A stretch of 64,000 nucleotides of DNA from NCBI RefSeq assembly GCF_020329505.1, contig NZ_JAGKJJ010000020.1:62001-126000 (forward strand), written 5' to 3'. The notes beneath the pieces were generated by a model, which searched no databases, was not told the DNA's origin, and was given only the letters and a program-made list of their open reading frames with translations. Within the stretch, counting starts at the first letter, position 1. The number at the start of each line of letters is the position of its first letter. Below are positions 9,344 through 17,913 of the stretch, in pieces. Source of the stretch: Bradyrhizobium semiaridum (lineage in GTDB: Bacteria > Pseudomonadota > Alphaproteobacteria > Rhizobiales > Xanthobacteraceae). The position numbers and the translations under genes are program-made.

Positions 9344-9673
9344 GTGGCGGACCACAAGGTGCAAGATTTGTTTCCGGACGAGGTGTCGAAGGGCATAGCG
9401 GAAGGCCGCTATCTCCTGGTCGACGTCCGCGAGCCCAATGAGGTCGCCGTCGAGGCCTATCCCGATGGCGTCGTGGTGCCGCTGTCGACCTTCGACCCGT
9501 CAGCGATTCCCGATCCGAAAGGAAAGCAGGTGGTGTTCGCCTGCCGCTCCGGCAAGCGCTCGGTGACGGCCTCGCTGGCCGCCCAGGCCGCGGGCCTGCC
9601 CTACGACAAGCATCTGGCCGGCGGCATCATCGGCTGGAAGCAGGCGGGATTGCCCACCAGGACCGGCGGCTGA
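9344..9673 (+). CDS. Rhodanese-like sulfurtransferase
   Basis: About 109 residues forming one rhodanese domain: LLVDVREPNEVAVEAYPDGV at the front, then the active-site loop CRSGKRS with its catalytic cysteine and basic residues, and the closing HLAGGIIGWKQAGLP. Such enzymes carry persulfide sulfur on the loop cysteine. The GTG at 9344 is preferred because GGGAGGA lies about 8 nt upstream; in-frame starts at 9308 (GTG) and 9311 (ATG) lack a comparable site. It sits 8 nt upstream of the aminotransferase, so they are probably one operon. Confidence 0.83.
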   Translation: MADHKVQDLFPDEVSKGIAEGRYLLVDVREPNEVAVEAYPDGVVVPLSTFDPSAIPDPKGKQVVFACRSGKRSVTASLAAQAAGLPYDKHLAGGIIGWKQAGLPTRTGG

Positions 9674-9681
9674 CCCCTGAC

Positions 9682-10851
9682 ATGACTTCCATGAACAAGG
9701 TCTTCGCGGACCTTCCGGTCACCATCTTCGAGGCGATGTCGCAGGCTGCACGCGACAACAACGCCATCAATCTCGGCCAGGGCTTTCCCGATGATCCTGG
9801 CCCGGAGGACATCCGCCGCGCCGCCGCGGACGCTTCGGTGAACGGCTACAACCAGTATCCGTCGATGATGGGCATTCCGGAGCTCCGTCAGGCGATCGCA
9901 TCGCATTACGGCCGCTGGCACGGTCTCGATCTGGATCCGATGACCGAGGTGATGGTGACCTCCGGCGGCACCGAGGCGCTGACCTCGGCGATTCTCGCGG
10001 TGGTCGAGCCCGGCGACGAAGTGATCGTGTTCCAGCCGGTCTATGATTCCTATCTGCCGATCATCCGCCAAGCCGGCGGCATCCCGCGCCTGTTGCGGCT
10101 CGAGCCGCCGCACTGGCGGCTCAACGAGGAGATGCTGCGCAGCGCGTTCAATCACAAGACCAAGGCGGTGCTGTTCAACAACCCGCTCAACCCGGCGGCA
10201 GTCGTCTATCCGCGCGAGGACCTCGAGTTGCTGGCGCGGTTCTGCCAGGAATTCGACAGCATCGCGATCTGCGACGAGGTCTGGGAGCACGTGACCTTCG
10301 ACGGCCGCGAGCACATCCCGCTGATCACCATCCCCGGCATGCGCGATCGTACCATCAAGGTCGGCAGCGCCGGCAAGATCTTCTCGCTGACAGGCTGGAA
10401 GATCGGCTTCGTCTGCGCCGCGCCGCCGCTGCTGCGCGTTGCCGCCAAGGTGCACCAGTTCCTCACCTTCACGACCGCGCCCAATTTGCAGGCCGCCGTC
10501 GCCTACGGCCTCAACAAGCCCGACGACTACTTCATCAACATGCGCATGGAGATGGCGCGCAGCCGCGACCGCCTGACCAAAGGGCTGGAGAGCATCGGCT
10601 TTCCCGTGCTGAAGTCGCAGGGCACCTACTTTCTCACGGTGGACCTGTCGCCGCTCGGCCTCAACGAGACCGATGCGGAATTCTGCTGGCGCATCGTGCA
10701 GGACTACAAGGTCGCGGCGATTCCCGTGTCGGCGTTCTACGAGCAGGATGCGGTGACATCGGTGGTGCGCTTCTGTTTCGCCAAGAAAGACTCGACCCTG
10801 GACACCGCGCTGGAGCGGCTGTCGGACGCCGTTCACCGTCGCAGGAGGTAA
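9682..10851 (+). CDS. PLP-dependent class I/II aminotransferase
   Basis: 389 residues of fold-type I aminotransferase. Visible landmarks are INLGQGFPDDPGP near the N-terminus, the VTSGGTEAL phosphate-binding segment, NNPLNPAAVV, the CDEVWEHVTFDG aspartate region, the Schiff-base lysine in GSAGKIFSLTGWKIG, and the C-terminal arginine in VVRFCFAKK. It resembles the kynurenine/methionine aminotransferase group (YbdL-like), which uses aromatic or sulfur amino acids with 2-oxo acids. The exact substrate cannot be read from sequence. It is followed after 6 nt by a polyamine-binding protein gene. Confidence 0.85.
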   Translation: MTSMNKVFADLPVTIFEAMSQAARDNNAINLGQGFPDDPGPEDIRRAAADASVNGYNQYPSMMGIPELRQAIASHYGRWHGLDLDPMTEVMVTSGGTEALTSAILAVVEPGDEVIVFQPVYDSYLPIIRQAGGIPRLLRLEPPHWRLNEEMLRSAFNHKTKAVLFNNPLNPAAVVYPREDLELLARFCQEFDSIAICDEVWEHVTFDGREHIPLITIPGMRDRTIKVGSAGKIFSLTGWKIGFVCAAPPLLRVAAKVHQFLTFTTAPNLQAAVAYGLNKPDDYFINMRMEMARSRDRLTKGLESIGFPVLKSQGTYFLTVDLSPLGLNETDAEFCWRIVQDYKVAAIPVSAFYEQDAVTSVVRFCFAKKDSTLDTALERLSDAVHRRRR

Positions 10852-10857
10852 GCCAGA

Positions 10858-11967
10858 ATGGGCAAGCAGAACCGCCGTCTCGTCAGCGTCATCGGTGCGG
10901 TCGCCGCGGTTCTGCTGGTCTCGGCTTCCGCGTCTGCCGAGGAGCGCACGGTCAACTTCTACAACTGGTCGAACTATGTGGCGCCGGGAGTCCTCGAGGA
11001 CTTCACCAAGGAGACCGGCATCAAGGTCGTCTACGACACCTTCGATGCCAACGAGACGCTGGAGACGCGGTTGCTCGCGGGCAAGTCGGGCTACGATGTC
11101 GTGGTGCCCACCGGCTATTTCCTGCAGCGCCAGATCACCGCGAAGGTGTTCCTGAAGCTCGACAAGGCGAGGCTGCCGAACCTCGCCAATGCCTGGCCGG
11201 TGGTGATGAACCAGCTCGCCACCTACGACCCCGGCAACACCTACGGCGTCAACTACATGTGGGGCACCACCGGGATCGGCTACAACGTCAAGAAGGCCGA
11301 GCAGGTTCTCGGGCCGGATGCGAAGATCGACAGCTGGGACATGGTGTTCAAGCCGGAGAACCTCGCCAAGTTCAGGGATTGCGGCATCCACATGCTGGAT
11401 TCCGCCGACGACATCCTGCCGGCGGCGCTGAGCTATCTCGGCCTCGATCCGAATTCCACCAAGCAGGCCGACCTCGAAAAGGCCGCCGATCTCGTCGCCA
11501 AGATCCGGCCCTATGTGCGCAAGTTCCACTCGTCCGAATATCTCGGCGCGCTCGCCTCGGGCGAGATCTGCTTCGTGGTCGGATGGTCGGGCGACATCAT
11601 GCAGGCGCGCAGCCGGGCGGCCGAGGCCAAGACCGGCGTCGAGATCGGCTACACGATCCCGAAGGAGGGCGCGCAGATGTTCTTCGACAATCTCGCGATC
11701 CCGGCGGATGCGAAGAACGTCGCGGAGGCCTATGAGCTGATCAACTACCTCTATCGTCCGGAGGTCGCGGCGAAGAACTCGAACTTCCTGTCCTACGCCA
11801 ACGGCAATCTGGCGAGCCAGAAGCTGATTGACCCGAAGATCCTCGACGACAAGAACATCTATCCCGACGAGGCGATGCAGAAGAAGCTGTTTGTGATCAC
11901 GGCACGCGATCCTGCGACGCAACGCATCATCAACCGGCTGTGGACGCGGGTAAAGACAGGGAAATAG
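10858..11967 (+). CDS. Polyamine ABC transporter substrate-binding protein (PotF-like)
   Basis: 369 residues. A signal peptide (cleavage after ASASA, about residue 28) is followed by VNFYNWSNYVAPGVLEDF and TGIKVVYDTFDANETLE, the hallmark start of PotF/PotD polyamine-binding proteins, then YGVNYMWGTTGIGYN. It would capture putrescine or spermidine in the periplasm. No permease or ATPase gene is adjacent, so it must work with a transporter encoded elsewhere. It follows the aminotransferase directly, which hints at a shared role in polyamine or amino acid use. Confidence 0.87.
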   Translation: MGKQNRRLVSVIGAVAAVLLVSASASAEERTVNFYNWSNYVAPGVLEDFTKETGIKVVYDTFDANETLETRLLAGKSGYDVVVPTGYFLQRQITAKVFLKLDKARLPNLANAWPVVMNQLATYDPGNTYGVNYMWGTTGIGYNVKKAEQVLGPDAKIDSWDMVFKPENLAKFRDCGIHMLDSADDILPAALSYLGLDPNSTKQADLEKAADLVAKIRPYVRKFHSSEYLGALASGEICFVVGWSGDIMQARSRAAEAKTGVEIGYTIPKEGAQMFFDNLAIPADAKNVAEAYELINYLYRPEVAAKNSNFLSYANGNLASQKLIDPKILDDKNIYPDEAMQKKLFVITARDPATQRIINRLWTRVKTGK

Positions 11968-11993
11968 GGCGACGTTCCAGCCGCATCAACCGC

Positions 11994-12070
11994 ATTGCGC
12001 GCGAAGCGAAGCAATCCACCGGGCCGCATATGCGGAGCAACCGATTGCTTCGTCGCTTCGCTCCTCGCAA
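11994..12070. repeat. Inverted intergenic repeat (GCGAAGCGAAGCAATC / GATTGCTTCGTCGCTTCGC)
   Basis: Two arms, at 11994-12016 and 12043-12070, are imperfect inverted copies of each other around a short centre. The sequence style is a common Bradyrhizobium intergenic repeat. It lies between the convergent polyamine-binding gene and lpxXL and may terminate both transcripts. Confidence 0.6.
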
Positions 12071-12093
12071 GACGTGGAGAGTGCCGGTTCAGC

Positions 12094-13029
12094 TCAGCGC
12101 CACCGTCGGTGCAGCCAGAGCCATTGATCCGGATATTCTCGGACCCAGCCTTCGACGACGTCGGTGACCGCCTGCATGGTGCCCTGGATGTCGATCTCGC
12201 CAGATGCGTCGAACACCGGCTTCACCTCCTCGGAGACCTCGCCGCGGAAGCGGCCATCGGGCAGGCGGATGATCCGGGTGCCGTGGATCGGGCAATCGAC
12301 CTGGCGGCGCAGCCGCGCCAGCAACGGGTTGGCCGTGGTCTTGCGGCCGAAGAAGGTGACGGGAACGCCGTTGGTCAAATACTGATCGACCAGCATCGCG
12401 ACGTGCTGGCCGTTCTGCAGCGCCTGCGCGAGCTTCAGCGGCGCGTCGCGGCCGGCCGGCACCAGGGTGCCCATCTTGACCGCGCGGATGCGTTCGATGG
12501 CGCGGTCGGCGGCTTCGATGTTGGGGCGGCGGAACAGGATCGTGGCCTCGAGGCCATGCGCGACCGCGGCGAGGGCGGGCAGCTCCCAATTGCCGAGATG
12601 CGCGGCAAAGAACAGCGCCGGCTTGCCGTCGTCGCGCAACTGGTCGAACAGCTCCTTGCTGCGTCCGGAGAACTCGACGCGGCCCGGCCTGTCGGGATGC
12701 GCGGGATCGTGGTCCCAGATGTGGTCGAGATGCGCGAACTCGGCGCCGAGGCGCCCGAGATTGTGCCAGACCCCGGTGAGGATGGTCTCGATCTCCTCCG
12801 GCGACTTTTCGGGGAATGCGGCCTTGAGGTTCTCGCGCCCGATGCGATCTTCGCGGAGCCTGCGGCCGACGAAATGCGCGGCGCGCCCGAAGAACCTCGC
12901 GCTCTTGTCCGGATCGAAATAGCGCGCCGTTCGCAGCAGGCCGATCGTCAGCCCGCCGATCGCAGCGTCTGCGACGGGCTTCGTGGCGTCGCGCAGATGC
13001 GCCCTGGTGCGAAGGAGCAGGCGTTTCAT
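12094..13029 (-). CDS. lpxXL: Lipid A acyltransferase LpxXL (lysophospholipid acyltransferase family)
   Basis: 311 residues of the HtrB/LpxL acyltransferase family, with the catalytic H-x4-E type motif in FFAAHLGNWELPAL and the downstream substrate segments (FFGRKTTANPLLA, RWR at the C-terminus). In rhizobia LpxXL moves the very-long-chain hydroxy fatty acid from AcpXL to lipid A. Its position as the last gene of the acpXL cluster, 22 nt after fabF1, supports LpxXL over the housekeeping LpxL. It acts at the cytoplasmic face of the inner membrane. Confidence 0.85.
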   Translation of the reverse strand: MKRLLLRTRAHLRDATKPVADAAIGGLTIGLLRTARYFDPDKSARFFGRAAHFVGRRLREDRIGRENLKAAFPEKSPEEIETILTGVWHNLGRLGAEFAHLDHIWDHDPAHPDRPGRVEFSGRSKELFDQLRDDGKPALFFAAHLGNWELPALAAVAHGLEATILFRRPNIEAADRAIERIRAVKMGTLVPAGRDAPLKLAQALQNGQHVAMLVDQYLTNGVPVTFFGRKTTANPLLARLRRQVDCPIHGTRIIRLPDGRFRGEVSEEVKPVFDASGEIDIQGTMQAVTDVVEGWVREYPDQWLWLHRRWR

Positions 13030-13051
13030 CGTGCGGAGCGCAAGCGCCGGC

Positions 13052-14332
13052 TTAAGCGGGTTCGCGCGTCAGGATCAGCGAAGCGTTCTGCCCGCCAAAA
13101 CCGAACGAGTTCGACATCACGGCGGTCACCTTGGCATCGCGCGCCTTGTTGCCGACCACGTCGAACGGGATCGCGGGATCCGGCACCTCGTAGTTGATGG
13201 TCGGTGGAATCCGCTGATGCTCGAGCGTGAGCAGCGAGAAAATCGCCTCGACCGCGCCGGCCGCCGAGATGGTGTGGCCGACCATCGACTTGTTCGACGA
13301 CACCGGGATTTTCGCGGTGTGCTCGCCGAACACCGCCGACGTCGCCAGATACTCCATCTTGTCGTTTTCCGGCGTCGAGGTGCCGTGGGCGTTGATGTGG
13401 TCGATCTGGTGCGGCTCCATGCCGGCGTCCGCCAGCGTCTTGCGCACGCAGCCGATCGCCGGCTTGCCGTCGGGGGCCGAGCGGGTGCGGTGGAACGAGT
13501 CGGTCAACTCGCCGCAGCCGGCGACGACGCCGAGGATGCGCGCCCCGCGTGCGATCGCGGCATCATAGCTTTCCAGCACCAGCGCGCCGGCGCCTTCGGC
13601 CATCACGAAACCGTCGCGGTTCTTCGAGAACGGTTTTGAGGCGGCCTGGGGCGGATCGTTCTGGGTGGAGAGCGCCGACAGCAGCGAGAAGCGCACCATG
13701 GCTTCGGGATTGACCGAGCCGTCGGTCGCGACGCACAGCGCGGCATCGGTCTCGCCACGGCGGATCGCCTCGACGCCGAGCTGGATCGCGGTCGCGCCGG
13801 ATGCGCAGGCTGTCGACAGCGAGATCGGCGAGCCCTTGGTGCCGAAGGTCTCGGCGAGGTTCAGCGCGACGGAGCCGAAGGTGAAGCGGCGGTGAAAGTG
13901 AGTGAACCTGCCGCCTTCGCTGCAGGTGGCGAGATAGTCGATGATGTTGAAATCGGTCTTCGGCACGGCACGCGCGACTTCGAGGCGCTGCGGCCATTCG
14001 GTTTCGATCGGAGCGACCGCCAGGAACATCGGACCGGGGAAGTCGCCCTTGCTGCCGATGCCGGCCTGGGCGAGCGCTTCCTCGGTGGCGATCTCCGCCA
14101 GGCGCTGCGACAGGCTCGTCGAGGAGAAGGGATCGACGGTGACGAAATCCACCGCGCCGGCCATCGTCGTCTTCAGGCTATCGATCGGGAAACGGGTTAC
14201 GGTCTTGATGCCGGACTCGCCCGCGGTCAGTCGTTTCCAGTTATCGGCCTTGCCCGCGCCGAGCGACGTCACGATGCCCATGCCGGTCACGACAACGATC
14301 GGCCTGCCGAATTTATCGCGTGCTGCTGCCAT
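13052..14332 (-). CDS. fabF1XL: Beta-ketoacyl-ACP synthase FabF1 of the VLCFA cluster
   Basis: 426 residues with all three catalytic residues of a KAS II enzyme: Cys in LSTACASGATAIQLG, His in INAHGTSTPENDK and His in NKSMVGHTISAAGA, plus the C-terminal NSFGFGGQNAS loop. It would elongate the acyl chain on AcpXL towards the C28 hydroxy acid of lipid A. It is the fourth gene of the minus-strand cluster, between fabF2 and lpxXL. In Rhizobium an adh gene separates fabF1 and lpxXL; here only 22 nt do. Confidence 0.88.
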   Translation of the reverse strand: MAAARDKFGRPIVVVTGMGIVTSLGAGKADNWKRLTAGESGIKTVTRFPIDSLKTTMAGAVDFVTVDPFSSTSLSQRLAEIATEEALAQAGIGSKGDFPGPMFLAVAPIETEWPQRLEVARAVPKTDFNIIDYLATCSEGGRFTHFHRRFTFGSVALNLAETFGTKGSPISLSTACASGATAIQLGVEAIRRGETDAALCVATDGSVNPEAMVRFSLLSALSTQNDPPQAASKPFSKNRDGFVMAEGAGALVLESYDAAIARGARILGVVAGCGELTDSFHRTRSAPDGKPAIGCVRKTLADAGMEPHQIDHINAHGTSTPENDKMEYLATSAVFGEHTAKIPVSSNKSMVGHTISAAGAVEAIFSLLTLEHQRIPPTINYEVPDPAIPFDVVGNKARDAKVTAVMSNSFGFGGQNASLILTREPA

Positions 14333-14359
14333 GCTGTCCCCGTCGATACGTAGTCGGAT

Positions 14360-15541
14360 CTACTTGGCAGCCTCGACCAGCGCCATGCCTTCGCCCTGCC
14401 AGTGTCCGACGCCCATCACGACAATCTGGGTGGGTGCGCCCGGCTTTTCAACCTCGAACCCGGCCGGATCGTTGCCGGGGTAAAGCTTGCCGCGCGAGAT
14501 CGACAGCGCCGCGAGCGCCAGCCCGAGCGGAAACTGCGCCTCCATCGTGTGGCCGAAGGTCGTTCCGGGCGCGCGCACGACAAGGCCGGGACGTTGCTCC
14601 AGGAACGCGCGTTCCTCCGAGGTCGCCGGTTCGGCGCCGGTCGCGCCCGTGATCAGGATCGCATCGTCACCGACGCCGAGCTTGGGCCACATCGCCTGCA
14701 GCGATTTCGTCACCGCGCCCGGCTCCTTGCGCCGCGCAAGATCGGCAACCACCTTGGTCAGCTTGGCGAACGGCTTGGCGCCGCGCGCCTCGGCATGCTC
14801 GCGCGACTCCATCACCAGGAAGGCGCCGGCCGAGCCGATCGCAAAGCCCGGATTGTTGCGGCGCGACCAGATCGAGCTGTGTTGATTCTTGAGGGCGAAG
14901 TCGCCGAACGCGTAGAGCATCAGGAGATCGCCGCGATCGCCATTATGGGCGGCGCCGACCAAGGCGATGTCGCTCTGGCCGGCTCCGATGCGCGCGACCG
15001 CGATCCGCGCTGCGTCGATGCCCGCGGCTTCCTCGCCCATGAAGGTGCGCGAGGTCCCGCACACGCCGTGAACGATCGCGATGTTGCCGGCGAGCAGGTT
15101 CGAGAGCTGCGCCAGGAACAGCGTCGGACGCAGCTCGTTCATCAGCTTCTCGTTGAGCAGGGCAGGCGGCAGCTTGCCCTGCGCATCGGCGTTCATGATC
15201 GCCATGTCGACGGTGAGGTCACGCTCGCCGCCGCCGGCGGCGATGATCATGTCCATCCGGGACAGGATTTCCTGATTGCCTTTGACCCCGGCGGAATCCA
15301 GCGCGAGGCCCGCGGCATAAGTGCCGATGCGCTGCCAGGTTTCCATCTGGCGCTGGTCGCCCTTTTTCGGGATCTGGGCGTCGAAGCTGACCGGGCCGAT
15401 CGGATGGATCACGTAGGGTGCGAGACGCTTGTCGTCGGCATTGACGCGCTTGTCGGCCAGCGCCTCCCAATGCGCATCCAGCCCCTCGCCGAGCGAGGAG
15501 AGCAGGCCGATGCCGGTGATCCAGACTTCCTTTTCAGCCAT
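14360..15541 (-). CDS. fabF2XL: Beta-ketoacyl-ACP synthase-like FabF2, one catalytic His not evident
   Basis: 393 residues with a ketosynthase fold. The nucleophile cysteine is kept (IVHGVCGTSRTFMGEE), as is the second histidine (APGTTFGHTMEA). Where FabF1 reads NAHGTST, this protein reads ITGATGAEPATSEE, so the first catalytic histidine is absent. The C-terminal FGFGGQN loop is replaced by MGVGHWQGEG. It may be a partner subunit of FabF1, like the chain-length-factor arrangement of type II polyketide synthases, although it retains Cys. Its ATG overlaps the fabZ stop by one base (TAATG). Confidence 0.82.
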   Translation of the reverse strand: MAEKEVWITGIGLLSSLGEGLDAHWEALADKRVNADDKRLAPYVIHPIGPVSFDAQIPKKGDQRQMETWQRIGTYAAGLALDSAGVKGNQEILSRMDMIIAAGGGERDLTVDMAIMNADAQGKLPPALLNEKLMNELRPTLFLAQLSNLLAGNIAIVHGVCGTSRTFMGEEAAGIDAARIAVARIGAGQSDIALVGAAHNGDRGDLLMLYAFGDFALKNQHSSIWSRRNNPGFAIGSAGAFLVMESREHAEARGAKPFAKLTKVVADLARRKEPGAVTKSLQAMWPKLGVGDDAILITGATGAEPATSEERAFLEQRPGLVVRAPGTTFGHTMEAQFPLGLALAALSISRGKLYPGNDPAGFEVEKPGAPTQIVVMGVGHWQGEGMALVEAAK

Positions 15542-16026
15542 TACTCATTGCCTGCTGCGGAAAGCGCCTGCTGCGGAAAGCCGATCTTGTGGGCCATCGC
15601 ATCCATGTGCACGCGCAAGTCCGGGCTGGGGAAAGGGATGTGGCGGAAGGTCAGCTCGGCATTGCATTTCAGCTCCTTGCCGACGCGGACCTTCGCGGAG
15701 GTCACCGCGAAGCCCGATCCCTCGTGCTCGATCTTCGCCTCGATCGTCAGCAGCGAGCCGGGAGGGACGAAGCCACGCATCTTGGCTTCCCTGACCATGG
15801 CCAGGAAGGGCATGCGCTCGAACTTGGTGAGGCCGAGGATGAGCCAGCCCGAACTTTGCGCCATCGCTTCGGTGAGCAGCACGCCGGGCATGATCGGATA
15901 GCCCGGAAAATGCCCCGCGAACACTGAATGGCACTCGGGCGGAACGTCCGCCTCGACCACAATCGTCCTTGCGTCGAGATTGAGGTCGACGATCCGATCG
16001 ATCAGCTGAAAAGTTTCGAGCTTCAT
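15541..16026 (-). CDS. fabZXL: 3-hydroxyacyl-ACP dehydratase FabZ-like (VLCFA cluster)
   Basis: 161-residue hotdog-fold protein with the FabZ active-site segment AGHFPGYPIMPGVLLTEAMAQ, where the histidine and glutamate provide catalysis. It would dehydrate hydroxyacyl-AcpXL during chain elongation. It lies between acpXL (9 nt gap) and fabF2 (1 nt overlap) in the minus-strand cluster, which assigns it to very-long-chain fatty acid synthesis rather than bulk lipid synthesis. Confidence 0.85.
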   Translation of the reverse strand: MKLETFQLIDRIVDLNLDARTIVVEADVPPECHSVFAGHFPGYPIMPGVLLTEAMAQSSGWLILGLTKFERMPFLAMVREAKMRGFVPPGSLLTIEAKIEHEGSGFAVTSAKVRVGKELKCNAELTFRHIPFPSPDLRVHMDAMAHKIGFPQQALSAAGNE

Positions 16027-16035
16027 GGCGGGCGA

Positions 16036-16338
16036 TTACGAGCCCGTGCCCGCGCCCGCGTTCTTGGCCGCGACGAGTTCGTCAATCCGGTCGGCGAGGT
16101 TCTTCAGCACGAAGTACTGCTCCGTCGTCGCCTTGCCGTCGTTGACCTCCTGGGTCCACTTCTCGAGCGGCATCTTGATTCCAAAAGCCTTGTCGATGGC
16201 GAACGCTATGTCGAGAAAGTCGAGGCTGTCGATCCCCAGATCGTCGATAGCGTGGCTCTCCGGCTTGATCGTGTCGCGCGGGATATCGCACGTCTCAGCG
16301 ATAATGTTGGCGATCTGCTCGAATGTGGAAGACATCAT
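16036..16338 (-). CDS. acpXL: Acyl carrier protein AcpXL
   Basis: About 100 residues. The phosphopantetheine attachment serine is in LGIDSLDFLDIAFAID, a motif characteristic of AcpXL, and the length exceeds housekeeping AcpP. It carries the growing 27-hydroxyoctacosanoate-type chain used by LpxXL. It is the first gene of the cluster, and the promoter should lie just upstream (16340-16400). Two consecutive ATGs (16338, 16335) could each be the start. Confidence 0.9.
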   Translation of the reverse strand: MMSSTFEQIANIIAETCDIPRDTIKPESHAIDDLGIDSLDFLDIAFAIDKAFGIKMPLEKWTQEVNDGKATTEQYFVLKNLADRIDELVAAKNAGAGTGS

Positions 16339-16550
16339 TAAGCCTTTGATATACTGAAGGTTATTCCGGGTAGGCTCAGGAGGAGGCGGGCGCTTCGCCC
16401 CGGAATGCCCTAGTTCTGGTGCCGGAGTCGTGTGCCCGTATATCGGAGCGGGGCCGTTAGTTCAATGGAGCTTGGCCGGTCCGGCGGGGCGGTCCCGGGA
16501 CAGTCGTTGGGGAAGGCTTGGGCGGTCTTTGGGGACGGGTTCCGGCCAGC

Positions 16551-16982
16551 CTAGCTGCGCGGCATCACCGTAATCTTCGCGCAATCCCGGCGCCCCATCA
16601 GCACGCAGTCCTGGGTCTTGCGCAGGTCGGCGATGCTCATGGCAAGCCAGATGCCGATCGCGGTCAGCGCCACGGTGAAGGCGAAGGCGGCGATGTTGGC
16701 CAGCATGCGCTGGCGGAAATCGTCCGGCTCCTCGCGCGGCTTCTCGTAGCGCGACAGGTCGTTGGCGACGGAGGCCGGCGGGACCGGTCGGGCCAGTTCC
16801 TCGCGCTTGCCGGGCGGCTGCGCCGAGGTACGCGGCCGGAATTTGAGCACCACGTGCTCGCCATCCGTGGAAATTGGCCGCTGGGTTTTCACTGCTGTCA
16901 GTCCGGTCGCCTCGACATCATGTTTAGCATGTTCGCCGCGCTTCACATCTAAAATCTTGGTGCGCGCAGAGGTGGTATTCAT
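16551..16982 (-). CDS. Hypothetical single-pass membrane protein
   Basis: 143 residues. The N-terminal ~90 residues are hydrophilic (HVVLKFRPRTSAQPPGKREE...). One membrane helix lies near residues 97-118 (ANIAAFAFTVALTAIGIWLAM), and a short tail has two cysteines (DCVLMGRRDC). I do not recognise a family. The ATG at 16982 is preferred; 17015 (MTTSSAGHARD) is also possible, and the longer frame to 17255 is unlikely. It is divergent from the ParB-like gene. Confidence 0.55.
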   Translation of the reverse strand: MNTTSARTKILDVKRGEHAKHDVEATGLTAVKTQRPISTDGEHVVLKFRPRTSAQPPGKREELARPVPPASVANDLSRYEKPREEPDDFRQRMLANIAAFAFTVALTAIGIWLAMSIADLRKTQDCVLMGRRDCAKITVMPRS

Positions 16983-17253
16983 GTCTCTCGCGTGTCCGGC
17001 GGAACTGGTGGTCATGATATCCGAGCGCTCCACCGGTGGCGCAACATGACTTCGCGCTTGCACAGTTTGCGCTGCAAACGTGATGCGCGATGCTTCGCCT
17101 TCGATCAGCAACAGTGATGTCGACCGTCGGCAGATGTCTCGGCATCTGCGCGAACACGACTCGCGGAGGCCAGGATCGGGCTCTTTCACCGGTCCGAGAC
17201 GCCATGTCATAGTGGAACTCACTGCGGAGTGCCGGTCAAAAGGAGCTGAGATC

Positions 17254-17880
17254 ATGGCCCATACGCGCGAGCCCTACGTCAAACCGGTCCCGATCCTGTC
17301 GCTCCGGCCGACGCAGATGACCGTCGGCATGCAGGAGGTGAAGGAGAAACGGAAGCGCTGGCGCGAGCACAAGTCGGACAAGAAGCGGGCCGAACTGCTA
17401 GGCAAGCACATGATCCCGGTGGTCCACGGACCGGACGATCGCTACTACGTGGTCGACCACCATCACATGGCGCGTGCGCTGCACGAGGAAGGCGTCAAGG
17501 ACATCCTGGTCACCGTGATCGGCGATCTCACGATGGTCGAGCGCGACGTGTTCTGGGGCGTCATGGACAACAAGCGCTGGGTCTACCCCTACGACGCCAA
17601 GGGCGAGCGCCGCCATTTCAGGGACATTCCGAAATCGATCAAGGATCTCAAGGACGACCCGTTCCGCAGCCTGGCCGGCGAGATGCGCCGGGCCGGCGGC
17701 TTCGCCAAGGACACGACCCCGTTCAGCGAGTTTCTCTGGGCGGACTTCCTGCGCCGCCACATCCCGCGCAAGATGGTGGAGAACAACTTCGCCAAGGCGC
17801 TGGAGAAAGGGCTTGCGGTCGGGCGCAGCAAGGAGGCGGTCTACCTGCCCGGCTGGTGCGGCCCCGCGTCGGACGACTGA
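17254..17880 (+). CDS. ParB-like protein (ParBc_2 family)
   Basis: 208 residues. The N-terminal two thirds match the stand-alone ParB-like nuclease family: PILSLRPTQMTVGMQEV, then HMIPVVHGPDDRYYVVDHHHMARAL, and the MDNKRWVYPYDAKG segment. It has no helix-turn-helix of chromosomal ParB, so a partition role is unlikely; the family's biochemistry is essentially unknown. ATG 17254 follows AAAAGGAG at a good distance. No parA is nearby. Confidence 0.75.
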   Translation: MAHTREPYVKPVPILSLRPTQMTVGMQEVKEKRKRWREHKSDKKRAELLGKHMIPVVHGPDDRYYVVDHHHMARALHEEGVKDILVTVIGDLTMVERDVFWGVMDNKRWVYPYDAKGERRHFRDIPKSIKDLKDDPFRSLAGEMRRAGGFAKDTTPFSEFLWADFLRRHIPRKMVENNFAKALEKGLAVGRSKEAVYLPGWCGPASDD

Positions 17881-17913
17881 TCCGGAGCGGTTGTCCGGTT
17901 TGCGCGCAGCGCG

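Noticed and set aside
16446..16500. tRNA-like 5' segment (GGGGCCGTTAGTTCAATGGAG)
   Set aside because: It resembles the acceptor and D arm of a tRNA, but no anticodon arm, T arm or matching 3' acceptor strand follows; likely chance or a remnant.
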